Shown here piece after piece: positions 17,082 through 24,380 of a stretch of 64,000 nucleotides of DNA. Positions within the stretch are counted from its first letter, which is position 1; each line of letters starts with the position of its first letter. Where the stretch lies: positions 1,546,001-1,610,000 of the forward strand of contig NC_015387.1 of the NCBI RefSeq assembly GCF_000195335.1, written 5' to 3'. This DNA comes from Marinithermus hydrothermalis DSM 14884 (GTDB lineage Bacteria; Deinococcota; Deinococci; Deinococcales; Marinithermaceae). The notes beneath the pieces are model-generated. The model was not told the DNA's origin. It saw nothing but the letters and a program-made list of their open reading frames with translations, and ran no database searches. The position numbers and the translations under genes are program-made.

Positions 17082-17369
17082 TTAGAAAAGGCCCAGCGCG
17101 TCCAACCCCCCCGCCAGGTTGTAGACCTCGGTGTACCCCTCGGCCTCGAGGTACAGCGCGGCGAGCTCGCTCATGCGGCCGATCTGGCAGACGAGGAGGA
17201 GGGGGCGGTCCTTAGGGAGGTCGTGATCCCCCTGTTGGATGCGCTCTAGGGGCAGGTTCACCGCCCCGTCCAGGCTCCCGTGCGCGAAACGTTCAGGGGG
17301 ACGCACATCCACGATCACGGGGTTCAGGGCCAGCACCTCGGGTAGGGTCTCCGGGGTCACGGTCTTCAT
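17082..17369 (-). CDS. rhodanese-domain protein
   Basis: A 95-residue single-domain sulfurtransferase. The Cys-containing active loop VCQIGRMSELAA (catalytic cysteine near residue 61) and the flanking VIVDVRPPERFAHGSLDGAVNLPL are typical of small GlpE-like rhodaneses, which move sulfane sulfur to cyanide or protein acceptors. The ATG at 17369 is chosen: a TAGACT box ends 8 nt upstream, consistent with leaderless initiation; a longer TTG start at 17387 has no support. It precedes the glcF-like gene by 20 nt on the same strand. Specific sulfur acceptor is unknown. Confidence 0.88.
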   Translation of the reverse strand: MKTVTPETLPEVLALNPVIVDVRPPERFAHGSLDGAVNLPLERIQQGDHDLPKDRPLLLVCQIGRMSELAALYLEAEGYTEVYNLAGGLDALGLF

Positions 17370-17424
17370 CAGGGACCAGTCTACCAACGCCTGCCGCGGG
17401 CAGGCCGGCGGTTAGACTAAGGGC

Positions 17425-19008
17425 ATGCTCGAGCGCCTCGAGGTGAAGAACCTCGCCGTTCTCGAAGCCGCCACGCTGGAGTTCGGTCCGGGCCTGACCG
17501 TACTCACGGGGGAAACGGGGGCTGGAAAGTCCATCCTGGTGGACGCGCTCAGCCTGCTCCTCGGCGTCCGGGCGGACCCGGGGCTGATCCGGCCTGGCGC
17601 TGAGCACCTGTTGGTCACCGCGTGGTTCGACGGGAGGCCGTTCAGCCGCCGGGTGGGCCCGGCGCGCAGCGTCCCCCGGATCGACGGGGAGGTGGTGACC
17701 TTGCGCGAGCTGGCCGAGGCTACCGCGGCGCGCCTCGCCATCCACGCGCAGCACGCGGCCCTCACCCTCGCCACGCCCAGAAGCCACCGGGCGCTGCTCG
17801 ACGCCACCGTGCCCTCCCCGACACGGGCGGCCTACCGCAAAGCGTACGCGACCTACCGGGCGCTCCTGGAGGAGGAAGCCCGGCTGCACGAAGCGGCCCG
17901 GGAGCGCGAGCGGCGGCTCGACGTGTTGCGTTTCCAGCTCGAGGAGATCCAGAAAGCCAACCCCACGCCTGGGGAGGACGAGGCGCTGGCCGCCGAGGCC
18001 GAAAAACTCCGGCACCTGGAGGTGCTCCGGGAGCGGGTCGCCCTCGCCCTCCAGCGGCTCAGTGGGGAGGAAGCCGATGCGCTTGGCCTCGTCGGAGAAG
18101 CTGTGCGCGCTCTGCGCAGCGCAGCCCGACACGACCCAGCCCTGACGCCCCTCGGGGAGGACCTCGAGGCCGCCGCCAGCACCCTGTACGCCATCGTGCA
18201 GGAGCTGGAGCAGTACCTGGAGGACCTCGAGGCGGATCCCGCGCGGCTAGAGGCGGTTGAGGCGCGCCTGGCCTTGCTCGAGCGCCTGAAACGCAAGTAC
18301 GGGGACTCCCTCGAGGAGGTGCGGGCCTTCGCGGAAGCAACGCAGCGCGAGATCGAACACCTCGAGACGGCCGAAACCCGCTTGGGGGAGGTGCGCCAGG
18401 CCCTCGCCGAGGCGGAGGAGGCCGTCTGGCAGGCTGGACAAGCCTTGAGCACCGCGCGACGCCAAGCGGCGCAAGCCCTCGAGGCCGCAGCGACGCGGGA
18501 ACTCCGGGCGCTCGGCATGCCGGAGGCGCGCCTCGAGGTGCGGCTCGAGGCCCAGGAAGCCCCGGGACCGGAGGGGCTGGAGGAGGTGCGGTTCCTGTTC
18601 AGCGCGAATCCGAACCTTCCCCCAGCCCCGCTCGAGCGGGCCGCGTCGGGCGGCGAGATGAGCCGGGTGATGCTCGCGCTCGCGCTTTTAACAGGCTCCG
18701 AGGCGGAAACGGTCGTGTTTGACGAGGTGGACGCGGGGATCGGGGGCGAGGCGGCGTGGGCGGTCGCGCAGCGGCTCGACCGGCTGGCGGCCGAACGCCA
18801 GGTCCTGGTCGTGACGCACCTGGCGCAGATCGCGGCCCGGGCCGCCACGCACTACCGGGTGGTGAAGGAAGAGGGTCGGGTGCGCGTCGAGCGCGTCGAG
18901 GGGGAGGCGCGGGTACGCGAGATCGCGCGGATGCTTTCGGGCTCGTACTCCGAGGCGGCCCTCCGGCACGCCCGGGAGCTGCTCGAGGGGCGCCGGGCGG
19001 ACGTGTAG
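17425..19008 (+). CDS. recN: DNA repair protein RecN
   Basis: A 527-residue SMC-like ATPase that binds DNA ends and tethers broken chromosomes during recombinational repair. The Walker A GETGAGKS is at about 30-37, long heptad arms fill about 140-370, and the ABC signature SGGEMSRVMLAL and Walker B VVFDEVDAGIGG lie near 410-440, followed by the D-loop/H-loop VVTHLAQIAA. Length is slightly below the usual 550. TAGACT lies six bases before the ATG, so transcription is probably leaderless. It contains 13 copies of CTCGAG by my count. It is divergent from the rhodanese gene, the two -10 boxes lying close together. Confidence 0.95.
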   Translation: MLERLEVKNLAVLEAATLEFGPGLTVLTGETGAGKSILVDALSLLLGVRADPGLIRPGAEHLLVTAWFDGRPFSRRVGPARSVPRIDGEVVTLRELAEATAARLAIHAQHAALTLATPRSHRALLDATVPSPTRAAYRKAYATYRALLEEEARLHEAARERERRLDVLRFQLEEIQKANPTPGEDEALAAEAEKLRHLEVLRERVALALQRLSGEEADALGLVGEAVRALRSAARHDPALTPLGEDLEAAASTLYAIVQELEQYLEDLEADPARLEAVEARLALLERLKRKYGDSLEEVRAFAEATQREIEHLETAETRLGEVRQALAEAEEAVWQAGQALSTARRQAAQALEAAATRELRALGMPEARLEVRLEAQEAPGPEGLEEVRFLFSANPNLPPAPLERAASGGEMSRVMLALALLTGSEAETVVFDEVDAGIGGEAAWAVAQRLDRLAAERQVLVVTHLAQIAARAATHYRVVKEEGRVRVERVEGEARVREIARMLSGSYSEAALRHARELLEGRRADV

Positions 19009-19055
19009 CCCCGCCCCTCACGCTTTTTAGCGTAGGGGCCGGGTAGACTGGGGAC

Positions 19056-19916
19056 GTGTACGCGCTGGCCCAGGCCCTTCGTGCGTTTAAGCGACACCCT
19101 ACGAGCGCTTTAGCAACGTTCACCACCGCTACGGTCTCCTTCGCGTTGTTGTTCCTGGTGGGGTTGGTGTTGTGGAACCTGGACCGCGTCATCGCCACAA
19201 TCCAAAGCGAGGTTGAGGTGGTGGCCTTCCTGCAGGACGGCACCGCCCCCGAAGCCCTGCTCGCCGAGGTTCGCCGCTGGCCCGAGGTGCGCGAGGCGCG
19301 GTTTGTGAGCAAGGAGGAAGCGCTCGCTACGCTGCAACTGGACTACCCGTACCTCGCGCAGGCAAGCAGCCTCATCGAGAACCCGTTACCCCACACGCTG
19401 CACCTGCAACTCACAGATCCCGCGCAGGTGCGTCAGGTCGCCGAGCGGCTCGCCCGCATGCCCGGCGTGGCGGACGTGGAGTACGGCGGCGAGATCACCG
19501 AGCGTCTCATCCGCTTGCTGCACGGACTCCGGGTCGGAGCGAACGTTTTGATGTTGCTCCTCGTCCTCGACACCTTCTTCAGCGTGATGGGCACGATCCG
19601 CCTCTCGATCGAGAACCGCCGGGAGGAGCTGCGCATCATGCTGCTCGTGGGCGCCACCCGGCAGTTCGTGCAAGCGCCGTTTCTCCTCGAGGGGCTGCTC
19701 CTCACCTTGTCCGCGGCCCTGATCGCGCTCGCGCTTGGGAATCTCGCCTACCGCGCGGTCTCGGAAGCGGTTCAGGAACTCCTGCCTTTCGTCCCGGTCC
19801 TGTCCCGCGAGGACCTTCTCGCCGCCTCCGCCAGCCTGCTGCTCCTCTCAACGTTCATCGGGTACTTCGGTGCGTGGCTCTCCAGCCGCAGCCACATGCA
19901 GGACTCGGAGATATGA
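19056..19916 (+). CDS. ftsX: cell division protein FtsX
   Basis: A 286-residue inner-membrane protein with four helices: one near residues 18-40, an extracellular loop (about 45-155) carrying the ECD that contacts EnvC, and three helices between about 160 and 275. FtsX with the ATPase FtsE forms a mechanotransmission complex that activates septal peptidoglycan hydrolases. The GTG at 19056 is preceded by TAGACT with a 6-nt spacer. Unusually, ftsE is not upstream but 1.9 kb downstream on the opposite strand (21812-22495). The stop overlaps envC (ATGA). Confidence 0.93.
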   Translation: MYALAQALRAFKRHPTSALATFTTATVSFALLFLVGLVLWNLDRVIATIQSEVEVVAFLQDGTAPEALLAEVRRWPEVREARFVSKEEALATLQLDYPYLAQASSLIENPLPHTLHLQLTDPAQVRQVAERLARMPGVADVEYGGEITERLIRLLHGLRVGANVLMLLLVLDTFFSVMGTIRLSIENRREELRIMLLVGATRQFVQAPFLLEGLLLTLSAALIALALGNLAYRAVSEAVQELLPFVPVLSREDLLAASASLLLLSTFIGYFGAWLSSRSHMQDSEI

Positions 19917-21103
19917 AGCGCCTCATCCTCGCCCTATTCCTCCTCCTCCCAGGCCTCGGCCTCGGTCAGAGCCTGGAGGCCTTGCAACGCGCCCTCCAGG
20001 AAGCCGAGCAACTCAAGCAACAACGCCTCCATGAGACACGAGCCTTGGAGGAGGCGCTTGCCCAGCTCGACGCCGAAAGCCGCGCTCTCGCTGAACGGCT
20101 CGCCCAGACCGAGGCGGAGGTCACGCGGCTCGAGCGAGAACGCAAGACGCTCGAGCGCGAAATCGCCGCGCTCGAGCAGCAGGTGGCGCGGGTGGAGGGG
20201 CAGATCGCCGCCGCGGAGACGCGCTTGCAAACCCTCAAGGCGCGCATGCAGCAACTGGTCCTCACGCTACACCGCGAGCGGGCCGGCCGGTACCTGCCTC
20301 TTTTGCAGGCGCGTTCGTTCACCGACCTGATCGTACGGGCCCGCTGGATTCAGTACCTGGGGCAGCGCGACGTGGAGCTGGTCGAGGAGTTAAAGGCGCT
20401 GATCGCGCAGCTCGAGGCCTCGCGGAAGCGGCTGGTGGCGCTCGTGCAGGAGTTGAACGCCAAGCAAGCCGAGCATACTCAACAGCTCCGCGCCCTCGAG
20501 GCTAAGCGCGGCGAGTATCAGGCCACCCTCCAGGCCCTTAATCAACGGAAAGAGGCGCAGCAGGTGCGGCTTGCCGAGCTCCTAAAAGCCCAGGAGCAGC
20601 TGGACCAGGAACTCGCCCGGCTGCAGCAACAGATCCAAGCGGAGCGGCGCCGCCTCGAGGCCGAGCGCCAAAAGCGCCAGGAGTCCGCGCGGCCCGTGGC
20701 CGCGGTATTTAAACCGCCGCAGGCGCTCGTTGGGCGTTTGTTATTCCCGGTTGCAGGGGGACGCATCGCGCGCGCTTACGGCACCGACGGGCAGGATTAC
20801 GAGGAGATTCAAGCACCCAAGCCCGCCGCGCCGGTGCGCGCCGCGGCCGACGGGCAGGTCTTCGTGACGTTCTATTACGGGAACCTGGGGTGGCTGGTCA
20901 TGATCCAGCACACGGACAACCTGTACACCCTGTACCACAACCTCCAGGACCCCCTCGTGGAGATCGGGGAGCGGGTTGAGCAGGGACAGCTGATCGGGTA
21001 CCTGGGTGGAGGTGCCCTGATTCCTCCGGACGTGCTGTGGTTCCGGGTAGCGCTCGAGCAGGACGGGGCCTTCCGGTACGTGGACCCGGCGCTGTACTAC
21101 TAA
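19913..21103 (+). CDS. envC: EnvC-like murein hydrolase activator
   Basis: A 396-residue secreted protein: signal peptide (about 1-18), a very long coiled coil (about 20-265) rich in Leu/Glu/Gln, and a C-terminal LytM/M23-type domain (about 285-396). EnvC does not cut the wall itself but activates amidases when FtsEX changes shape. The zinc ligands of active M23 peptidases are missing here: the HxxxD region reads GQDYEEIQAPKPAA, and the HLHFE motif reads VLWFRVAL. That fits an activator. ATG 19913 overlaps the ftsX stop, so the two are coupled. Confidence 0.9.
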   Translation: MKRLILALFLLLPGLGLGQSLEALQRALQEAEQLKQQRLHETRALEEALAQLDAESRALAERLAQTEAEVTRLERERKTLEREIAALEQQVARVEGQIAAAETRLQTLKARMQQLVLTLHRERAGRYLPLLQARSFTDLIVRARWIQYLGQRDVELVEELKALIAQLEASRKRLVALVQELNAKQAEHTQQLRALEAKRGEYQATLQALNQRKEAQQVRLAELLKAQEQLDQELARLQQQIQAERRRLEAERQKRQESARPVAAVFKPPQALVGRLLFPVAGGRIARAYGTDGQDYEEIQAPKPAAPVRAAADGQVFVTFYYGNLGWLVMIQHTDNLYTLYHNLQDPLVEIGERVEQGQLIGYLGGGALIPPDVLWFRVALEQDGAFRYVDPALYY

Positions 21104-21140
21104 CCCCACCCCGCGAAAGCACGTGGGGGTTAAACCGAAG

Positions 21141-21162
21141 GCCGGGCCGAAGCCGGCCCGGC
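21141..21162. terminator. hairpin between converging envC and hpf
   Basis: GCCGGGCC (21141-21148) and GGCCCGGC (21155-21162) form an 8-bp stem with a 6-nt loop, between the converging envC and hpf stops. No T run follows on either strand, so its terminator role is inferred from position. Confidence 0.45.
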
Positions 21163-21181
21163 GCTGGTGCAGGTCTCACGG

Positions 21182-21733
21182 TCACGGCCCAGGCTCGATC
21201 AAGCCGTAGTTGCCGTCCCGACGACGGTAGATCACGTTGATCTCATCGGTTTCCGCGTTGCGGAAGACGAAGAAGTCGTGCCCCAGAGCCTCCATCTGGA
21301 TCGCGGCATCCTCGGGCGTCATGGGCTTCATCTCGAAGCGCTTGACCCGCACGATCTCCGGAGCCGGCTCTTCCTCCGTCTCGCTAGAAGGGACGGGCGG
21401 TACCGCAGCTTTCGCGTTCGTGGCACGCCGCCGATTCATCAAGCGTCCCTTAAAGCGCTTCAGTTGCTTCTCCAGGATCTCCACCCCGCGGTCAATCGCG
21501 GCGTACATATCCGCGTCGGACTCCTCAACCCGAATAATCCCCCCGGGCACGTTCAGTTGAAACTCCGCCTTGGCGCGGCGTTCGACGTGCGGGCTCCCGG
21601 CAACGGAGAGCACCACCTTAGCGTCAACAATGTGATCAAAATACCGGTCCAAGCGCGCGACTTTCTTATCGATGTAGTTCTTCAGGGCCTCGGTAACCTC
21701 GACGTTACGGCCAACGAGTTTGTAGATGTTCAT
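21182..21733 (-). CDS. hpf: ribosome hibernation promoting factor, long form
   Basis: A 183-residue protein that binds 30S ribosomes and dimerises 70S particles when growth slows. Residues 1-95 are the S30AE (RaiA-like) domain (MNIYKLVGRNVEVTEALKNY, then the basic helix VEILEKQLKRFKGRL), a flexible linker of about 30 residues follows, and residues 130-183 form the C-terminal dimerisation domain (VRVKRFEMKPMTPEDAAIQMEALGHDFFVFRNAETDEINVIYRRRDGNYGLI type; only part listed for reference). The ATG at 21733 follows GGGAGGTAGC. Its upstream neighbour ftsE is 78 bp away. Confidence 0.95.
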   Translation of the reverse strand: MNIYKLVGRNVEVTEALKNYIDKKVARLDRYFDHIVDAKVVLSVAGSPHVERRAKAEFQLNVPGGIIRVEESDADMYAAIDRGVEILEKQLKRFKGRLMNRRRATNAKAAVPPVPSSETEEEPAPEIVRVKRFEMKPMTPEDAAIQMEALGHDFFVFRNAETDEINVIYRRRDGNYGLIEPGP

Positions 21734-21811
21734 GCTACCTCCCTTACCCGACTGTGCCTTAGCCCTATTGCCTCACCCCCATCTTAGCACCCCCACCCGG
21801 GACACTCCGCC

Positions 21812-22495
21812 CTACAGGTTGTACCGTGCTCCCTTCTCATCACGCACGATCTGCCCGCTCCGCAGCACGATCGTCCGCTGGGGGTACGCCTCCACCAGCT
21901 CCCGGGAGTGGGTGGCCACCACGACCGTCGCGCCTCGAGCGTGGATCGCCTTAAAGACCTCGAGGATCGCCAGGGCGTTATCCGGGTCGAGGTTCCCGGT
22001 CGGCTCGTCCGCCAGCACGATCGAGGGGTTCCCGATGATCGCCCGCGCGATCGCGACCCGTTGCGCCTCCCCTACGGAAAGCTGGTACGGGTACGCCCGC
22101 TTCTTGTGCACCAGCCCCACGGTGCGCAGCACGCGGGTGATGCGGTCTCGCCACTCGCCCTTCGGCACGCCCAGCACCCGCAACACGAAGGCCAGGTTCT
22201 CCTCAACCGTTAGACCGGCGAGCAACCGATGGTCCTGGAACACCATCCCGATCCGCCGGCGGTGCTGCGCGATGCGGTTCCCCTTGAGCGTCTTGAGGTT
22301 CTGGCCGTTCACGTACACCGCCCCTGAGGTGGGATCAAAGCGCTTGAGTATCAGGGAGAGCAAGGAGGATTTCCCGGCTCCTGAATGGCCTACCAGAAAG
22401 ACGAACTCGCCTTTTTTAACCTCGAGGTTGATGTTGTACAGCGCCAGGGTCTTCGTGCTGGGGTACTCGAGCGAGACCCGGTGGAAGTGGATCAT
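21812..22495 (-). CDS. ftsE: cell division ATP-binding protein FtsE
   Basis: A 227-residue ABC ATPase that powers FtsX. Walker A VGHSGAGKSSLL is at about 35-46, the Q-loop in GMVFQDHRL near 88, the FtsE-type signature YQLSVGEAQRVAIARA near 133 (LSVGE rather than LSGGE) and Walker B VLADEPTGNLD near 160. The ATG at 22495 is preceded by TATACT seven bases upstream, so this is probably a leaderless start, and longer upstream starts are rejected. It is transcribed away from ftsX/envC rather than with them, which is unusual. Divergent from ctpA with a 55-bp gap that holds both promoters. Confidence 0.88.
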   Translation of the reverse strand: MIHFHRVSLEYPSTKTLALYNINLEVKKGEFVFLVGHSGAGKSSLLSLILKRFDPTSGAVYVNGQNLKTLKGNRIAQHRRRIGMVFQDHRLLAGLTVEENLAFVLRVLGVPKGEWRDRITRVLRTVGLVHKKRAYPYQLSVGEAQRVAIARAIIGNPSIVLADEPTGNLDPDNALAILEVFKAIHARGATVVVATHSRELVEAYPQRTIVLRSGQIVRDEKGARYNL

Positions 22496-22550
22496 GGCAA
22501 CAAGTATAGAGGACAACCCTCTTCTCATGGGAAGCGGGTAAAATGCGCTT

Positions 22551-23879
22551 ATGACAAAGCGTAGAGGTCTGCTTCTCATCGTCCTCGGAGTCTTTACCGC
22601 GCTGGTATACGCGCAGTTCAGCAGGCCCTCCGCCCCGGACCTGACGAGCAATCCTCACGGGCGGGCTCTGCTGGAAACGTTTGAGTTGATCAGTCAACAA
22701 TACCTGCAACGCTTATCGGGTGAGGAGCTCGATAAGATCATTCAAGGCGGCATTCAGGGCATGGTGGAGGCCCTCGAGGATCCCTTCACCAGCTACAGTT
22801 CCCCCCGCATCGCGCAAACCCGGGAGGAGGACCTCCGCGGGGAGTTCTTCGGGATTGGCGTGGAGATCACCGCCGCGCGCGGGGACGGTACCGGTGCGCG
22901 CATCGTGAACGTCTTCCGCTCTGGACCCGCCTTCCGCGCAGGGTTGCGCGTTGGCGACGAGATCGTCGAGGTGGACGGCGAGGACGTCACATCCCTGCAG
23001 CTTTTGGACATCGTCGCTCGGATCCGCGGCCCACGGGGCACGACCGTGCAGCTCGGGGTCAAGCGCGGGGATAGCAACGCCACGCTCGTCTTCGATATCG
23101 TGCGGGAAAAGATCGAGATCGTCTCGGTAAGCAAGGCCATGCTGCCGGAGGGGGTGGGGTACGTCGCGATCGAGACCTTCGGCAACCTCAAGGTCACCGA
23201 CCAGCTCGCGGACGCCATCCGCGCCCTGGAGGAAGAAGGAGCGACCAAGCTCGTTCTGGACCTTCGCGACAACGGTGGGGGCCTCCTCGACCAAGGCTGC
23301 AGCGTGGCCGACGCCTTCCTGGACTCGGGCGTGATCGTCTACACCCGCATGCGAGACACCACCCGCGCCTGGTGCGAGGCCTCACGGCGCACCCTCTGGG
23401 AGGGCCCCATGGTCGTTCTGGTGAACGGGAACTCCGCCTCCGCCTCGGAGATCGTGGCCGGGGCTCTACAGGACTATGACCGCGCCACGGTTATCGGCGA
23501 AAAAACCTTCGGTAAGGGCGTGGGGCAGAGCGTGTTCACCCTGGCCAACGGCGGCAAGCTCACCCTGGTGACCTTCGAGTGGCTCACCCCCCAGCGGCGT
23601 GGCATCAACCAGGAGGGAATCACCCCGGACCTCGTGGTGCGCGACACCCGCTTCCCCAACCCGATCGCGTTTGAGGGCACCGGTGCACCGCCCGGCGCGA
23701 CCGTCACCCTAACGGTGGACGGCCGCACCTTCACCGCCGTCGCGGACGAGGAAGGCGCCTTCAGCTTCAGCGAAACCCTTCCCCCACGCCCCCGCTCCGA
23801 CATCCAGGGCGAGGCAGCGCTCGACCTTGAGCGCGACGCGATCCTGAAGAAAGCCCTCGAGGTGCTCAAGGACCAGTAA
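22551..23879 (+). CDS. ctpA: carboxy-terminal processing protease (S41A)
   Basis: A 442-residue periplasmic serine protease. A signal anchor (about 7-24) is followed by an N-terminal helical region, a PDZ domain (about 98-170, GEFFGIGVEI and GDEIVEVDGEDV), and the S41 core with the serine in NSASASEI near 296 and the lysine in GEKTFGKGVGQS near 318. Such proteases trim the C-termini of cell-envelope and regulatory substrates. About 60 residues at the C-terminus form an extra beta-rich segment with a disordered end. TAAAAT lies six bases before the ATG (leaderless). Confidence 0.94.
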   Translation: MTKRRGLLLIVLGVFTALVYAQFSRPSAPDLTSNPHGRALLETFELISQQYLQRLSGEELDKIIQGGIQGMVEALEDPFTSYSSPRIAQTREEDLRGEFFGIGVEITAARGDGTGARIVNVFRSGPAFRAGLRVGDEIVEVDGEDVTSLQLLDIVARIRGPRGTTVQLGVKRGDSNATLVFDIVREKIEIVSVSKAMLPEGVGYVAIETFGNLKVTDQLADAIRALEEEGATKLVLDLRDNGGGLLDQGCSVADAFLDSGVIVYTRMRDTTRAWCEASRRTLWEGPMVVLVNGNSASASEIVAGALQDYDRATVIGEKTFGKGVGQSVFTLANGGKLTLVTFEWLTPQRRGINQEGITPDLVVRDTRFPNPIAFEGTGAPPGATVTLTVDGRTFTAVADEEGAFSFSETLPPRPRSDIQGEAALDLERDAILKKALEVLKDQ

Positions 23880-23893
23880 CCCCAAATCTTCCT

Positions 23894-23929
23894 CCAGGCC
23901 CCGCGCCTCGATCGAGGCGCGGGGCCTGG
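23894..23929. repeat. perfect 36-bp palindrome after ctpA
   Basis: Arms CCAGGCCCCGCGCCTCGA and TCGAGGCGCGGGGCCTGG (each 18 nt, no spacer) are perfect complements. It starts 15 bases after the ctpA stop and ends 22 before the next gene. As RNA it would fold into an 18-bp stem; no T run follows, so it is a terminator-like or processing hairpin. Confidence 0.85.
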
Positions 23930-23950
23930 GCGTGGACGTAAAATACGGGT

Positions 23951-24343
23951 ATGGAGATCATCGGGTTTCGTGGCGCTCCAGAGATGACGCTCAAGGCTCT
24001 GCAAGACGCGCTGAAGAATACGCACTTCCCCTCCTTGATCGTCACGCTCGTGACCGACTGGCAGGACCAGCGGGACCGCGCCCGGTACGCCCTGTTCATC
24101 CGCGGGGCCAAGACCCCCATCCTTACCGAGGATGCGTTCGGTCCGGCCTTCGGTGAACCCGGGCGTCGCGCCCTCGCGGAAGCGGTGGCGTGGCTCGAGC
24201 AAAAAGGCGTTCGCAAGTTCTACGAGGCCGTGCTTCCCCCCTCGGAGTACCAGGGGTTATTCGACCTCGAGCCGGAGACGGCCTACCGACGGTTGGTCGC
24301 GTCGGCGAACCCGACAGACACCGCGATCTACAGCGTGGCTTAG
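23951..24343 (+). CDS. small conserved protein of unknown function (possibly DUF3197)
   Basis: A 130-residue soluble, mixed alpha/beta protein without signal peptide or membrane helix. It looks like a small uncharacterised family of Deinococcus-Thermus (I think DUF3197, from memory). Features: EIIGFRGAPEMTLKALQDAL at the start, a YALFIRGAKTPILTEDAFG segment near 47-64, and a C-terminal helix YRRLVASANPTDTAIY. The ATG at 23951 is preceded by TAAAAT with a six-nt spacer, identical in layout to ctpA, so it has its own leaderless promoter immediately after the 36-bp palindrome. I do not assign a function. Confidence 0.75.
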   Translation: MEIIGFRGAPEMTLKALQDALKNTHFPSLIVTLVTDWQDQRDRARYALFIRGAKTPILTEDAFGPAFGEPGRRALAEAVAWLEQKGVRKFYEAVLPPSEYQGLFDLEPETAYRRLVASANPTDTAIYSVA

Positions 24344-24346
24344 CTT

Positions 24347-24373
24347 CTGGCCCCCTTTTGGAAGGGGGGCCAG
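24347..24373. terminator. hairpin between converging genes
   Basis: CTGGCCCCCTT and AAGGGGGGCCAG pair with one bulged G around a TTGG loop, between the small unknown gene and the S9 peptidase. No T run follows. Likely shared terminator. Confidence 0.5.
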
Positions 24374-24380
24374 GGGCACC

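Noticed and set aside
15691-17085. 464-codon frame opposite the GlcF-like gene
   Set aside because: It begins inside tRNA-Asp and crosses its terminator; the glcF frame contains all cluster cysteines.
21104-21181. Small RNA between envC and hpf
   Set aside because: Only one hairpin and no promoter or T run are present.
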